From NCBI RefSeq assembly GCF_937468385.1, contig NZ_CALBWS010000005.1, forward strand, positions 103,284 to 167,283: DNA of 64,000 nt. Reading direction: 5' to 3'. The notes beneath the pieces were generated by a model. It saw only the letters and a list, made by a program, of their open reading frames with translations. It was not told where the DNA came from and ran no database searches. This document shows positions 53,310 through 61,933 of this stretch, piece by piece. How positions within the stretch are numbered: the first letter of the stretch is position 1; each line of letters begins with the position of its first letter. Both the position numbers and the translations under genes were made by a program. This DNA comes from Neobacillus rhizosphaerae. GTDB taxonomy: Bacteria; Bacillota; Bacilli; Bacillales; Cytobacillaceae.

Positions 53310-55373
53310 ATGCGTAAATTTTTCAAAACGTTTATCACCTTATTCTTGGCATTTGCCCTATTGTTAACAGGGATGCCCCATTCGAAAGCAACAGCGTCTT
53401 TGGGTATCAAGGATGTAGTCATTGACCTTAACGTTCCGCAAGTGACAAGAGAAGTGAAAGACAACAAGATTAATTTAAATGCCCTACATGTTTATGAAGA
53501 CGGCCACTTTATGTTGGCTTCGGAGAATCTAACCTGGAAGTCTTCCAATAAAAATGTCGCCTCTGTCAAAGAGGGTCTAGTTACCTTATCAGGGCACAAT
53601 GGAAAAACCTTTATCTCTGTCGGCGATGACAGGTACAATGATCGAATCTCGATTCAATACAAAGGGAATCAAGGAGAAATCTTGATTGAAAAAGAAAAAG
53701 GAACACGCTATGACCTCATTGGTAATGCACGTAAGCATATGACAATGGAAGAAAAGGTCGGGCAAATGCTAATGCCGGATTTCCGTACATGGAAGGGTAG
53801 CAATGTCACGAAAATGAATGATGAAATTGCCCAACTTGTTAAACAGTATCATCTTGGCGGCGTTATATTGTTCCGTGAAAATACGGTAACGGCTGAGCAA
53901 ACAACGAAGCTAATTAGCGCTTATCAGGACGCTACGGAAAAGTATGGACTGTTGATTTCCGTTGACCAGGAAGGTGGAATTGTTACCCGCCTGCAATTCG
54001 GAACCGATTTTCCAGGGAACATGGCGCTTGGAGCCTCAAGGTCTGAAGAGGTAGCCGGAAAAGTTGGCAAGGCGATAGGGGAAGAGCTTAACGCTGTGGG
54101 CATTAATATGAACTTTGGCCCTGATCTCGATGTTAACAATAATCCCGATAATCCAGTCATCGGGGTTCGTTCGTTTGGTGAAAGTCCAGAACTCGTTGCC
54201 AAATTGGGCAAAGCTTATATCAAAGGGCTTCACGAAACTGGAACAGCTGCAACAGCAAAGCATTTTCCTGGGCATGGTGACACCGCAACCGATTCGCATT
54301 TAGGACTGCCCGAGGTGCCACATGATATCGACCGTTTGAAAAAGGTGGAATTATATCCGTTCCAGCAAGCGATGAATGCCGGCATTGATGCCGTAATGAC
54401 GGCTCACGTTACTTTCCCGAAAATCGATAACACAAAGGCCATTTCGAAAAAGGATGGAACGGAAATTGCTGTTCCCGCCACGCTATCCCACAAAGTGTTA
54501 ACGGGTCTTATGCGCGAGAGTATGGGATTTAAGGGAGTGATTGTGACGGATGCCATGAACATGCAGGCCATCGTCGACCATTTTGGTCCAGTAGATGCCG
54601 CTGTTCGTGCAGTGAAAGCAGGAACAGATATTCTCTTAATGCCTGTAGGTCTTGAACTAGTAGCCAATGGCCTATACGATGCAGTGAAATCCGGTGATAT
54701 TTCAGAGGGAAGAATTGACCAGTCAGTTGAGCGGATTTTAACGCTGAAATTAAATCGCAGCATCGTCAAGGCTGAAGTGGAAAAGAGCCTTGATGAAAAG
54801 ATAACTAATGCTATAAAAGTTGCGAGATCAGCGGAACATTTACAGGTAGAAAAAGAAGCAGCGGCTAAATCGATTACACTTGTGAAAAATAACGGTGTGC
54901 TTCCGCTGAAGGCGGCAACTGACGATAAAATTGTGGTTGTCGGTTCGAGCGCTTCTGTTTTAACAGCTCAAGTGAAAAAGCACCACCAAAATGTAACCGT
55001 TATTGATACCACGGCTCCACTTTCAGAACAAAATTTGGCGATCGCGAAAACGGCAAAATATATCATTGTTGGAACGAATACTTCGACAGTGAGCGGAAGA
55101 TTGCCTTCTGCCAATTTAATGAAGTTGGCCAATCAAGTGATAGAGCAAACGGAAGCATCGGTTATTGGCGTAGGGATTCGAAATCCATATGATGTTATGG
55201 CTTACCCTAATGTAGATGCTTATCTTACACAATATGGAACGAAGGATGTAAGCTTTGAGGCCTCTATTAACACGATTTTTGGCGTAAATAAGCCAACGGC
55301 CAAGCTTCCGGTTACGATTTACAGCCAGGATGGCAGCGTATTATACGGATTTGACCATGGTTTAGGATATTAA
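53310..55373 (+). CDS. nagZ: Beta-N-acetylglucosaminidase NagZ (GH3), secreted
   Basis: The 687-residue protein has a signal peptide (ALLLTGMPHSKATA), an N-terminal Big-like segment (LTWKSSNKNVASVKEGLVTLSG), a GH3 barrel with VDQEGGIVTRL, KHFPGHGDTATDSH (the His-Asp acid/base of NagZ) and VTDAMNM with the Asp nucleophile, and a C-terminal alpha/beta domain as in Bacillus NagZ. It releases GlcNAc from GlcNAc-MurNAc(-peptide) fragments. GGAGGGG lies 9 bases before the ATG. It forms an operon with amiE and namZ. Confidence 0.92.
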   Translation: MRKFFKTFITLFLAFALLLTGMPHSKATASLGIKDVVIDLNVPQVTREVKDNKINLNALHVYEDGHFMLASENLTWKSSNKNVASVKEGLVTLSGHNGKTFISVGDDRYNDRISIQYKGNQGEILIEKEKGTRYDLIGNARKHMTMEEKVGQMLMPDFRTWKGSNVTKMNDEIAQLVKQYHLGGVILFRENTVTAEQTTKLISAYQDATEKYGLLISVDQEGGIVTRLQFGTDFPGNMALGASRSEEVAGKVGKAIGEELNAVGINMNFGPDLDVNNNPDNPVIGVRSFGESPELVAKLGKAYIKGLHETGTAATAKHFPGHGDTATDSHLGLPEVPHDIDRLKKVELYPFQQAMNAGIDAVMTAHVTFPKIDNTKAISKKDGTEIAVPATLSHKVLTGLMRESMGFKGVIVTDAMNMQAIVDHFGPVDAAVRAVKAGTDILLMPVGLELVANGLYDAVKSGDISEGRIDQSVERILTLKLNRSIVKAEVEKSLDEKITNAIKVARSAEHLQVEKEAAAKSITLVKNNGVLPLKAATDDKIVVVGSSASVLTAQVKKHHQNVTVIDTTAPLSEQNLAIAKTAKYIIVGTNTSTVSGRLPSANLMKLANQVIEQTEASVIGVGIRNPYDVMAYPNVDAYLTQYGTKDVSFEASINTIFGVNKPTAKLPVTIYSQDGSVLYGFDHGLGY

Positions 55374-55491
55374 TTTTTCTAGGTAGAGTCTTGTTTTGAC
55401 CGAATTTAAGGTTTTGTCCATTTTTTAGAGTGTTTTGTCTTATTAGATATATCATGGAAATAATACTACCAAAACTACGAGGGGGAGAACG

Positions 55492-56751
55492 ATGAAAAAG
55501 AAATGGCTTACGGGTATTCTCGCGCTATTCCTAGTCCTTTTCACGGTAACGGCGGCAGTTGCTAAGAATGATAAAGAGAAAGAAAAGAACACTGGGAAGT
55601 TCCGTATAGGTGTTGAGGTGTTATTAAAGGATCGTCTGGATTTAATTAAAGGGAAGCGTGTGGGTTTAATTACCAATCCCACAGGTGTCGATCAAGAGCT
55701 TACTAGTATCGTAGATTTGATGTATAAAAACTCGAATGTAAGACTGACTGCTTTATACGGCCCTGAGCATGGTGTCCGCGGCAGTGCCCAGGCTGGCCAG
55801 TATGTTGAATCGTATATTGATGAAAAAACAGGAGTCCCAGTATACAGCCTTTATGGAAATACGAAAAAGCCTACCAAGGAAATGCTTAGCAATATCGATG
55901 TATTGTTATTCGATATTCAGGATGTAGGGGCACGTTTTTACACGTATATTTACACGATGGCGTTAGCGATGGAAGCGGCTAAAGAAAATAATATCCCCTT
56001 CATCGTACTTGACCGTCCAAATCCAATCAGCGGCGCAAAGGTTGAAGGACCAATATTAGAGGATAAATATTCCTCGTTTGTAGGTGAATATGCGATTCCT
56101 GTCCGCCACGGAATGACAGTCGGTGAATTAGCTAAGCTATTCAATAAGGAGTTCGCCATCGGTGCTGATTTAACGGTTGTTAAAATGGAAGGCTGGAACC
56201 GGAGCATGTATTACGATGACGCTGATCTACAATTCGTCATGCCGTCACCGAATATGCCAACTTTGGATACGGCATTAGTTTATCCTGGTGCCTGTTTAAT
56301 CGAAGGAACCAATGTTTCTGAAGGACGTGGTACAACAAGACCGTTTGAATTGATCGGAGCCCCATTTATTAACAGTGATGATCTTGCGGCAAAACTGAAT
56401 TCTTATCATTTACCTGGCGTTAAATTCAGAGCTGCATCGTTTATCCCTTCTACATCAAAATTTGTGAACAAGTTAAGCCATGGTGTGCAAATCCATGTAA
56501 CAAACCGGAATGCATACAAACCAATTGAAACAGGACTTTACATTGTCAAAACCATCCATGACATGTATCCGAATGATTTCCAATTCCGGGCACCGGGCAG
56601 CAACGGAATCTCCTTCTTCGATAACCTCGTCGGCAACGGTTCCATCCGTGCCGGAATCGAAGCAGGAAAATCAATCGAACAAATGAAAAAAGAATGGCAG
56701 CCAGGACTAAACAAATTTATGGACATCCGCGAAAAATATTTACTTTACTAG
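55492..56751 (+). CDS. namZ: Exo-beta-N-acetylmuramidase NamZ (GH171, DUF1343)
   Basis: The 419-residue protein has a signal peptide (LALFLVLFTVTAAVA) and a DUF1343 domain: GKRVGLITNPTGVD, LYGPEHGVRGSAQAG, LLFDIQDVGARFYTYIYTM, LDRPNPISG and EGTNVSEGRGTTRPFE. B. subtilis NamZ (YbbC) cleaves MurNAc from the non-reducing end of peptidoglycan fragments. GAGGGGGAG precedes the ATG. It closes the amiE-nagZ-namZ set, which in B. subtilis is joined to murQRP; here the two halves are 40 kb apart. Confidence 0.92.
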   Translation: MKKKWLTGILALFLVLFTVTAAVAKNDKEKEKNTGKFRIGVEVLLKDRLDLIKGKRVGLITNPTGVDQELTSIVDLMYKNSNVRLTALYGPEHGVRGSAQAGQYVESYIDEKTGVPVYSLYGNTKKPTKEMLSNIDVLLFDIQDVGARFYTYIYTMALAMEAAKENNIPFIVLDRPNPISGAKVEGPILEDKYSSFVGEYAIPVRHGMTVGELAKLFNKEFAIGADLTVVKMEGWNRSMYYDDADLQFVMPSPNMPTLDTALVYPGACLIEGTNVSEGRGTTRPFELIGAPFINSDDLAAKLNSYHLPGVKFRAASFIPSTSKFVNKLSHGVQIHVTNRNAYKPIETGLYIVKTIHDMYPNDFQFRAPGSNGISFFDNLVGNGSIRAGIEAGKSIEQMKKEWQPGLNKFMDIREKYLLY

Positions 56752-56777
56752 TTTTTCTATATTGCTACCTCTATATT

Positions 56778-56843
56778 GGTGCCTGACACCCTTCGTGGAC
56801 ATTTGTCTGCGTGGGGTGGACATGTTAATGGGTGCCTGATACG
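56778..56843. repeat. REP-like composite after namZ
   Basis: GGTGCCTGACACC (56778-56790), CTTCGTGGACATTTGTC, GGTGGAC, then a degenerate second copy GGTGCCTGATACG (56831-56843) in the same orientation. Confidence 0.75.
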
Positions 56844-57031
56844 CCTCAAATTTTGTCAAATAAAGAATCATGAAGGGACTTTCATTTATGGAGGTCTCTT
56901 TTTCATTGGAAAGGGTGCGTTTTTTGGTGGTTGACTCTACTAGAATGGATTAAATTGGCTCTCTTCGCAAATACTGCTGTATTTTTTTCTTATTAAACTT
57001 CTTTCTTCGGGTGTAAAACAACGTAGGACCC

Positions 57032-57400
57032 CATCTACATCGACTAAGCTCACATTTTTCGGGGAAAAGCCGATGTAGACTGCATCTACATCGACTATTA
57101 CTCTCCTTTTTGAGTGGAAAGCCAACGTAAAATCCTTCTACATCGGCTTTAGCTCTCTTTTTTGGGGAGAAAGCCTATGTAGACCGCTTCTAGATCGACT
57201 AATGTTCACTTTTTTCGGTAAAAAACCTACGTAGAGCCCATCTACATCGGCTTTAGCTCTCTTTTTTGGGGAGAAAGCCTATGTAGACCGCTTCTAGATT
57301 GACTAATGTTCTCTTTTTTTAGTAAAAAACCTACGTAGAGCCCATCTACATCGGCTTTAGCTCTCTTTTTTCGATGGAAAGCCAACGTAGAATCCTTCTA
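57032..57400. repeat. Array of seven 51-53-bp hairpin units
   Basis: Each unit runs CTACATCGGCTTT (or CTAGATCGACTAA), a T-rich loop with CTCTCTTTTTT, and AAAGCCTATGTAG or close variants, so each can fold on itself. Two unit types alternate, giving a 104-bp super-repeat (CTACATCGG at 57138, 57242 and 57346). No reading frame spans it. Confidence 0.85.
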
Positions 57401-57410
57401 GAGCAGTGAA

Positions 57411-57484
57411 TTTTATAATACATCAGCGAATCGAAGGGTAATTGTTAGATTGTCCTTAAATTTCAATAAAAGCAACAATTTATG
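57411..57484 (-). repeat. Composite repeat copy A (inverted)
   Basis: ATCAGCGAATCGAAGGG...TTAAATTTCAATAAAAGCAACAATTTAT is the reverse complement of the element at 61215-61285 and related to 63265-63330. Confidence 0.8.
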
Positions 57485-57612
57485 GAAAAAACAGCCATTA
57501 AATTCTAATAAAAAAATGACATTTGTCATCTGTTTTTGATGACATTGCTTACTAAAAATTTCCCTCCCCTGCATACTACAATGAAATCAAGAAAGCAGGA
57601 GGTGTTCGGAAG

Positions 57613-58515
57613 ATGAACGAAATTTTAAGCTTAACGAACGTGACAAAGTCATTTCAACATAAAATAGCGGTTAACGATGTAACTTTCACCATTGGGAAAG
57701 GAGAGGTGATGGCCATTCTTGGGCCGAACGGGGCCGGGAAAACAACGACGATCTCGATGATATTAGGACTGCTAAAACCAACCGCAGGAGAAGTCCAATT
57801 ATTTAACCACCAGCCACACGAAAAGCAAGTCCGAGAAAAAATCGGCACGATGCTACAGGAAGTCAGTGTGATGCCAGGTTTAAAAGTACGCGAAATCCTC
57901 GAACTAATCAGATGCTACTATCCTGAGCCGCTCGCTATGGAGGAGCTTATCGACTTAACAGGCTTGACCGAGCAAGATATGAAAACCCGAGCGGAAAAAC
58001 TTTCAGGCGGACAAAAGCGTAGGCTTAGTTTTGCGCTCGCTCTCGCCGGAAATCCCGAGCTCGTCATTTTTGATGAACCGACAGTAGGTATGGATATTAC
58101 CTCAAGAAATCGTTTTTGGCAAACCATTCACCATCTGGCTGACCAAGGCAAAACGATTATTTTTTCCACGCATTATCTGCAAGAAGCGGATGATGCCGCG
58201 GACAGAATCTTACTGTTTAAAGACGGTGCCGTTGTCGCTGACGGAACGCCGGCGCAAATCAAGTCAAGAATTTCGAAGCAATCCGTTTCCTTTATCGTCG
58301 ACCCAGAAATATCACTAGAAAACCTATACCTTCACAGTGAAATTGATGATATTTACCGAAAAAATAATCGTGTCTACGTCCAGTCGAATAATACCGACCG
58401 AGTACTAGAGCTAATTTTTCAAGAAAAAATTGGTGCCCGCGATATTCAAATTGAACGAGGCAAGCTAGAGGAAGCGTTTGAGCAACTGACTAGCAGCGCA
58501 AAGGAGGCCATATAA
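57613..58515 (+). CDS. ABC transporter ATP-binding protein (YvfR-like)
   Basis: The 300-residue ATPase has Walker [11 protein letters not shown], signature [17 protein letters not shown], Walker [13 protein letters not shown] and an H-loop [15 protein letters not shown]-terminal extension of about 80 residues follows, as in DrrA/CcmA-type exporters. AGGAGGTG lies 9 bases before the ATG. The permease gene starts at the base after its stop; kinase and regulator genes follow, the order of B. subtilis yvfRSTU. The cargo is unknown; a lipid or antibiotic is typical. Confidence 0.92.
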   Translation: MNEILSLTNVTKSFQHKIAVNDVTFTIGKGEVMAILGPNGAGKTTTISMILGLLKPTAGEVQLFNHQPHEKQVREKIGTMLQEVSVMPGLKVREILELIRCYYPEPLAMEELIDLTGLTEQDMKTRAEKLSGGQKRRLSFALALAGNPELVIFDEPTVGMDITSRNRFWQTIHHLADQGKTIIFSTHYLQEADDAADRILLFKDGAVVADGTPAQIKSRISKQSVSFIVDPEISLENLYLHSEIDDIYRKNNRVYVQSNNTDRVLELIFQEKIGARDIQIERGKLEEAFEQLTSSAKEAI

Positions 58516-59253
58516 ATGAAAACATTTCAAATGCAATGCAAATTCGAGATTATCAGGGTGTTAAGGAATCGCTATTTTGTGTTTTGGTCGCTTGTAATGC
58601 CGATTCTCTTCTATTATATTTTTACAAATGTAGTGAATACGAATGCGCCGGATAAGGCGGAGTGGCAGGCACATTACCTCATGTCAATGACAGTGTTCAG
58701 TGTGATGGGCTCGTCAATGATGACACTTGGAATCCGGATGGTCCAAGAGCGCTCGCAGGGCTGGTCGACATTTATTCGCATCACACCATTATCTGACACC
58801 GTATATTTTGCGGCACAAATGATGGGCCAAAGTGTAATACATCTGCTGTCGATTACAATTATTTTTATTGCAGGTGCACTAATCAATGATGTTTCGCTTA
58901 CAGCCCTAGAATGGGTGATGAGTGGGTTGTGGATATTACTCGGATCATTGCCATTCCTCGCCATCGGGACTTTAATTGGAATGATGAAAAAAGTAGAAAC
59001 GGCTGCTGGTATCAGCAATGTGATTTATATGGTGTTGGCGGTTGCTGGAGGACTTTGGATGCCGCTTGAGATTATGCCAAAAATGATGCAGTCCATCGGT
59101 AAATGGCTTCCATCTTACAATTTTGGTAACGGTGCTTGGGAAATTGTTCGCGGAAATATGCCTGAATGGAAAAATATCCTGATTTTAATCGCCTATTTGG
59201 CCGTGTTCATGCTACTATCGAAATATGTTAGAAGAAAACAAGAAGCGGTGTGA
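58516..59253 (+). CDS. ABC-2 type permease (YvfS-like)
   Basis: The 245-residue protein has six hydrophobic helices and the ABC-2 pattern, including a Leu/Gly-rich middle (LLGSLPFLAIGTLIGMM) and MPLEIMPKMMQSIGKWLPSYNFGNGAWEI. It pairs with the ATPase encoded just upstream to form an exporter. A two-component system follows immediately. Confidence 0.88.
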   Translation: MKTFQMQCKFEIIRVLRNRYFVFWSLVMPILFYYIFTNVVNTNAPDKAEWQAHYLMSMTVFSVMGSSMMTLGIRMVQERSQGWSTFIRITPLSDTVYFAAQMMGQSVIHLLSITIIFIAGALINDVSLTALEWVMSGLWILLGSLPFLAIGTLIGMMKKVETAAGISNVIYMVLAVAGGLWMPLEIMPKMMQSIGKWLPSYNFGNGAWEIVRGNMPEWKNILILIAYLAVFMLLSKYVRRKQEAV

Positions 59254-59259
59254 TTTGGT

Positions 59260-60381
59260 TTGAAATGGTCAATCTTTCCAAGGCGATTTGGCTTTTTCCC
59301 TTATATTTTTCTTATTTATATAGGATTTCCTGTTTTATATTTAACGAGGGAAACGGGAGTGAAGCAGCTCATTGGCTATGGGATGGTGCTGCTGTTTTTG
59401 GTGACGTATCGCCAGCTTTATTTCCCAATAGGAAAAAGAAAGTTCACCTACTGGTTAGCGGTGCAACTAGCGATTGTGTTTATGTTTAGCATGTTTTATC
59501 ACTTAAACTATATGTTTATGGGATTTTTTCCGGCGAATTTCATTGGCTGGTACCAGGAAAAAACAGCCTTTAGGCGTGGGCTGCTTGGCTTGGTGTGTGT
59601 GCAAATTACTCCGTTCATCTATCATGTGGTACAGACGAAGACCTTTTTCACCCCGGCAGAGCTCATCTACTTCGTCCCTTTTCTCATCATTATACTGATT
59701 TCTCCGTTTGGAATCCGCTCGATGAATCGCCGAATGGATCTAGAAAAGAAGCTTGATCGAGCAAATCAGAAAATTGAGGAGTTGGTAAAGCGTGAAGAGA
59801 GGGTGCGGATTGCCCGTGACCTCCATGATACGCTTGGTCATACGCTCTCCCTTCTGACATTAAAAAGTCAGCTTGTTCAACGGTTGATTTCAGGTGACCC
59901 GGAACGGGCTCGTATCGAGGCGAAGGAAATGGAAGTCACTTCCCGTGCAGCACTAAAGCAGGTGCGTGAGCTAGTAACAGATATGCGCGCAGCTACCATG
60001 GCTGAGGAGCTTCCTCAGGTTCAGCAAATATTACGAGCAGCAGGAATTACCTATGAGTATGATGGGGAAGTTGATTTTTCAATGCTTTCTCCTTTTACGC
60101 AGAATATCGTCGGGATGTGTATTCGTGAGGCGGCGACGAATGTCGTTAAGCACAGCAAGGCGACCCATTGCTCCGTTTCTATTTATCTATCCTCTGAAAA
60201 AATGAATGTTGTGGTGCGCGATGATGGCATGGGTGTTGCAAGGAACAAATTGTTTGGCAATGGCTTGAAGGGAATGGAGGAGAGGCTGGCATTGATTGAT
60301 GGGGTACTTTCTCTTTCGAATAATAATGGAGCGGTGTTAGAAATAGCGATTCCAATTGTAATAAAAAGCAGGGGGTGCTGA
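59260..60381 (+). CDS. Sensor histidine kinase (DesK/NarL-type, YvfT-like)
   Basis: The 373-residue protein has about six N-terminal membrane helices (to residue 155), a short coiled coil, the HisKA_3 box ARDLHDTLGHTLSLL with the phospho-acceptor His, and an HATPase_c domain (REAATNVVKHSKA, VRDDGMGV, NGLKGMEERL). Its start is TTG 59260 after AAGCGGTG. It likely senses a membrane or drug signal and controls the exporter upstream through the response regulator 3 bp downstream. Confidence 0.9.
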   Translation: MKWSIFPRRFGFFPYIFLIYIGFPVLYLTRETGVKQLIGYGMVLLFLVTYRQLYFPIGKRKFTYWLAVQLAIVFMFSMFYHLNYMFMGFFPANFIGWYQEKTAFRRGLLGLVCVQITPFIYHVVQTKTFFTPAELIYFVPFLIIILISPFGIRSMNRRMDLEKKLDRANQKIEELVKREERVRIARDLHDTLGHTLSLLTLKSQLVQRLISGDPERARIEAKEMEVTSRAALKQVRELVTDMRAATMAEELPQVQQILRAAGITYEYDGEVDFSMLSPFTQNIVGMCIREAATNVVKHSKATHCSVSIYLSSEKMNVVVRDDGMGVARNKLFGNGLKGMEERLALIDGVLSLSNNNGAVLEIAIPIVIKSRGC

Positions 60382-60384
60382 AGT

Positions 60385-60987
60385 GTGATTCGCTTGTTTA
60401 TTGCTGAAGACCAAAGAATGTTATTGGGAGCACTTGCCTCCCTCCTAGATTTGGAGGCGGACATGAAGGTAATTGGCCAGGCTATGAATGGTGAAGAGGC
60501 ACTGGAGGCGATTTTGGCACTTGAGCCGGATGTCTGCCTGATGGATATTGAAATGCCCGTTTTGAACGGACTCGAGGTGGCTGACGAACTCGCACGGCGC
60601 TCGTCTCCTAGTAAGGTGATCATCCTAACCACCTTTGCCCGCCCAGGGTATTTTGAACGTGCAGTAAAAATTGGTGTCCATGGATACCTACTTAAAGATG
60701 GGGAAATTGATGAACTTGCGGGTGCAATTCGCGCGGTGACAGCCGGAAAACGGGTGTTCAGTCCGGAGCTCACTTTTGACGTCATCCGCGAAGAAAATCC
60801 GCTGACCCCAAAAGAACAAGAGATTTTAAGATTAGCATCCTTAGGAAAAACCACTAAGGAAATTACTTCCGAACTCTACTTATCTTCCGGAACCGTCCGG
60901 AACTACATCTCAGAAATCATTCACAAACTCGATGCCAAAAACCGCACCGAGGCCGCCAGCATCGCCGAGAAAAAAGGCTGGATATAG
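60385..60987 (+). CDS. NarL/LuxR-family response regulator (YvfU-like)
   Basis: The 200-residue protein has a receiver domain (acidic pair EDQ, phospho-acceptor Asp in CLMDIEMPVLNGLEV, Thr in ILTTFARPGYF, Lys in YLLKDGE) and a C-terminal LuxR helix-turn-helix (LTPKEQEILRLASLGKTTKEIT to YISEIIHKLDAKNRTEA). GTG 60385 follows GGGGGTG. It should be phosphorylated by the kinase encoded directly upstream and regulate the four-gene unit. Confidence 0.92.
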   Translation: MIRLFIAEDQRMLLGALASLLDLEADMKVIGQAMNGEEALEAILALEPDVCLMDIEMPVLNGLEVADELARRSSPSKVIILTTFARPGYFERAVKIGVHGYLLKDGEIDELAGAIRAVTAGKRVFSPELTFDVIREENPLTPKEQEILRLASLGKTTKEITSELYLSSGTVRNYISEIIHKLDAKNRTEAASIAEKKGWI

Positions 60988-60999
60988 AGTGTCGTTTAT

Positions 61000-61100
61000 G
61001 GTGTCAGGCACCAAAAGTGGACAAATGTCCATCGATGGTGCTTCGGTGGTGCCTGACACCGTCCGTGGACATTTGTCCATCACTGGAGGACAGATTGAAA
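61000..61100. repeat. REPIN-like inverted pair of REP elements
   Basis: GGTGTCAGGCACC (61000-61012) with GTGGACAAATGTCC, then GGTGCCTGACACC (61048-61060) with GTGGACATTTGTCC and a GGAGGACAG end. The two 13-mers face each other. Confidence 0.85.
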
Positions 61101-61162
61101 GGGTGGTACCTGGCTCCATCTTTATTTTGTTGTTTCAAAGGATTAAGAAGATAGTATTGATT

Positions 61163-61198
61163 CGGTTCGGTTCCATTAATAATGGGACCGAATTTTTA
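61163..61198 (+). terminator. Terminator of the ABC/two-component operon
   Basis: ATTCGGTTCCATT and AATGGGACCGAAT form the stem around AAT, followed by TTTTTAATTT. Confidence 0.8.
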
Positions 61199-61214
61199 AT
61201 TTAGGTTCTTTTTT

Positions 61215-61450
61215 CATAGATTGTTGCTTTTATTGAAATTTAAGGACGATCTGACCATTCCCCTTCGATTCGCTGATATATCATAAAAGTCGCTGATAAA
61301 AGGAACTAAATCGCTGATAAAACCATAAAAGTCGCTGATAAAAGGAACTAAATCGCTGATAAAACCATAAAAGTCGCTGATAAAAGGAACTAAGTCGTTG
61401 ATATAACCATAAAAGTCGCTAATAAACCATTTAAAGTCCCTGATAGACTG
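61215..61450 (+). repeat. Composite repeat copy B with nine 21-bp units
   Basis: A 60-bp head (ATAGATTGTTGC...CCCCTTCGAT) leads into nine units beginning TCGCTGATA at 61270, 61290, 61311, 61332, 61353, 61374, 61395, 61416 and 61437; apart from the first step of 20 bp, each spacing is 21 bp. Two alternating spacer types (AAAGGAACTAAA and AAACCATAAAAG) are visible. Confidence 0.9.
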
Positions 61451-61594
61451 AATATAGCATGTCCTTTAAGAGAAAAATTGGTGGAATTAGCCTTTAAAAT
61501 CATGAAGCGAAAAAAATTACCATCCTTATCAAAGGAATTAGGGAAATTTAGTAAGAAAAGCAACGGTATTTGCGAAAACAGTCTTAGTTTCTCT

Positions 61595-61690
61595 AGATGA
61601 AATTCCTCCTAAATAGGCAGAAATCGTCCTGAAATAGATAGAAAATCCTCCGAAATCTATAGAAATCCCTCAGAAGTCTGAAAATATTGT
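61595..61690. repeat. Degenerate 20-22-bp tandem repeat
   Basis: Units of the form ATCCTCCGAAATCTATAGAA recur about four times between 61600 and 61685 with several mismatches. The remaining gap up to ugd is AT-rich with no gene seen. Confidence 0.55.
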
Positions 61691-61933
61691 CCCACCTGTT
61701 TCATTCCAAATAGCAATCCCGTGCGCCATAAATTATACAACTCCAAATTTATAGCCCTTTCTAGTTTAGACAAACTTCCTTCAAATACATTTAGGAATAA
61801 ATTATTACTAGTTCATGAGGAATATACAAGCTATGGGTTAGAGATTGAATGATACCGCTTTGAAATTGCCAAAAGCTCCATGTATGTCAAGTTGATTAAT
61901 TATATAGGTGGATTTAAGGAGGAATAAACAATC

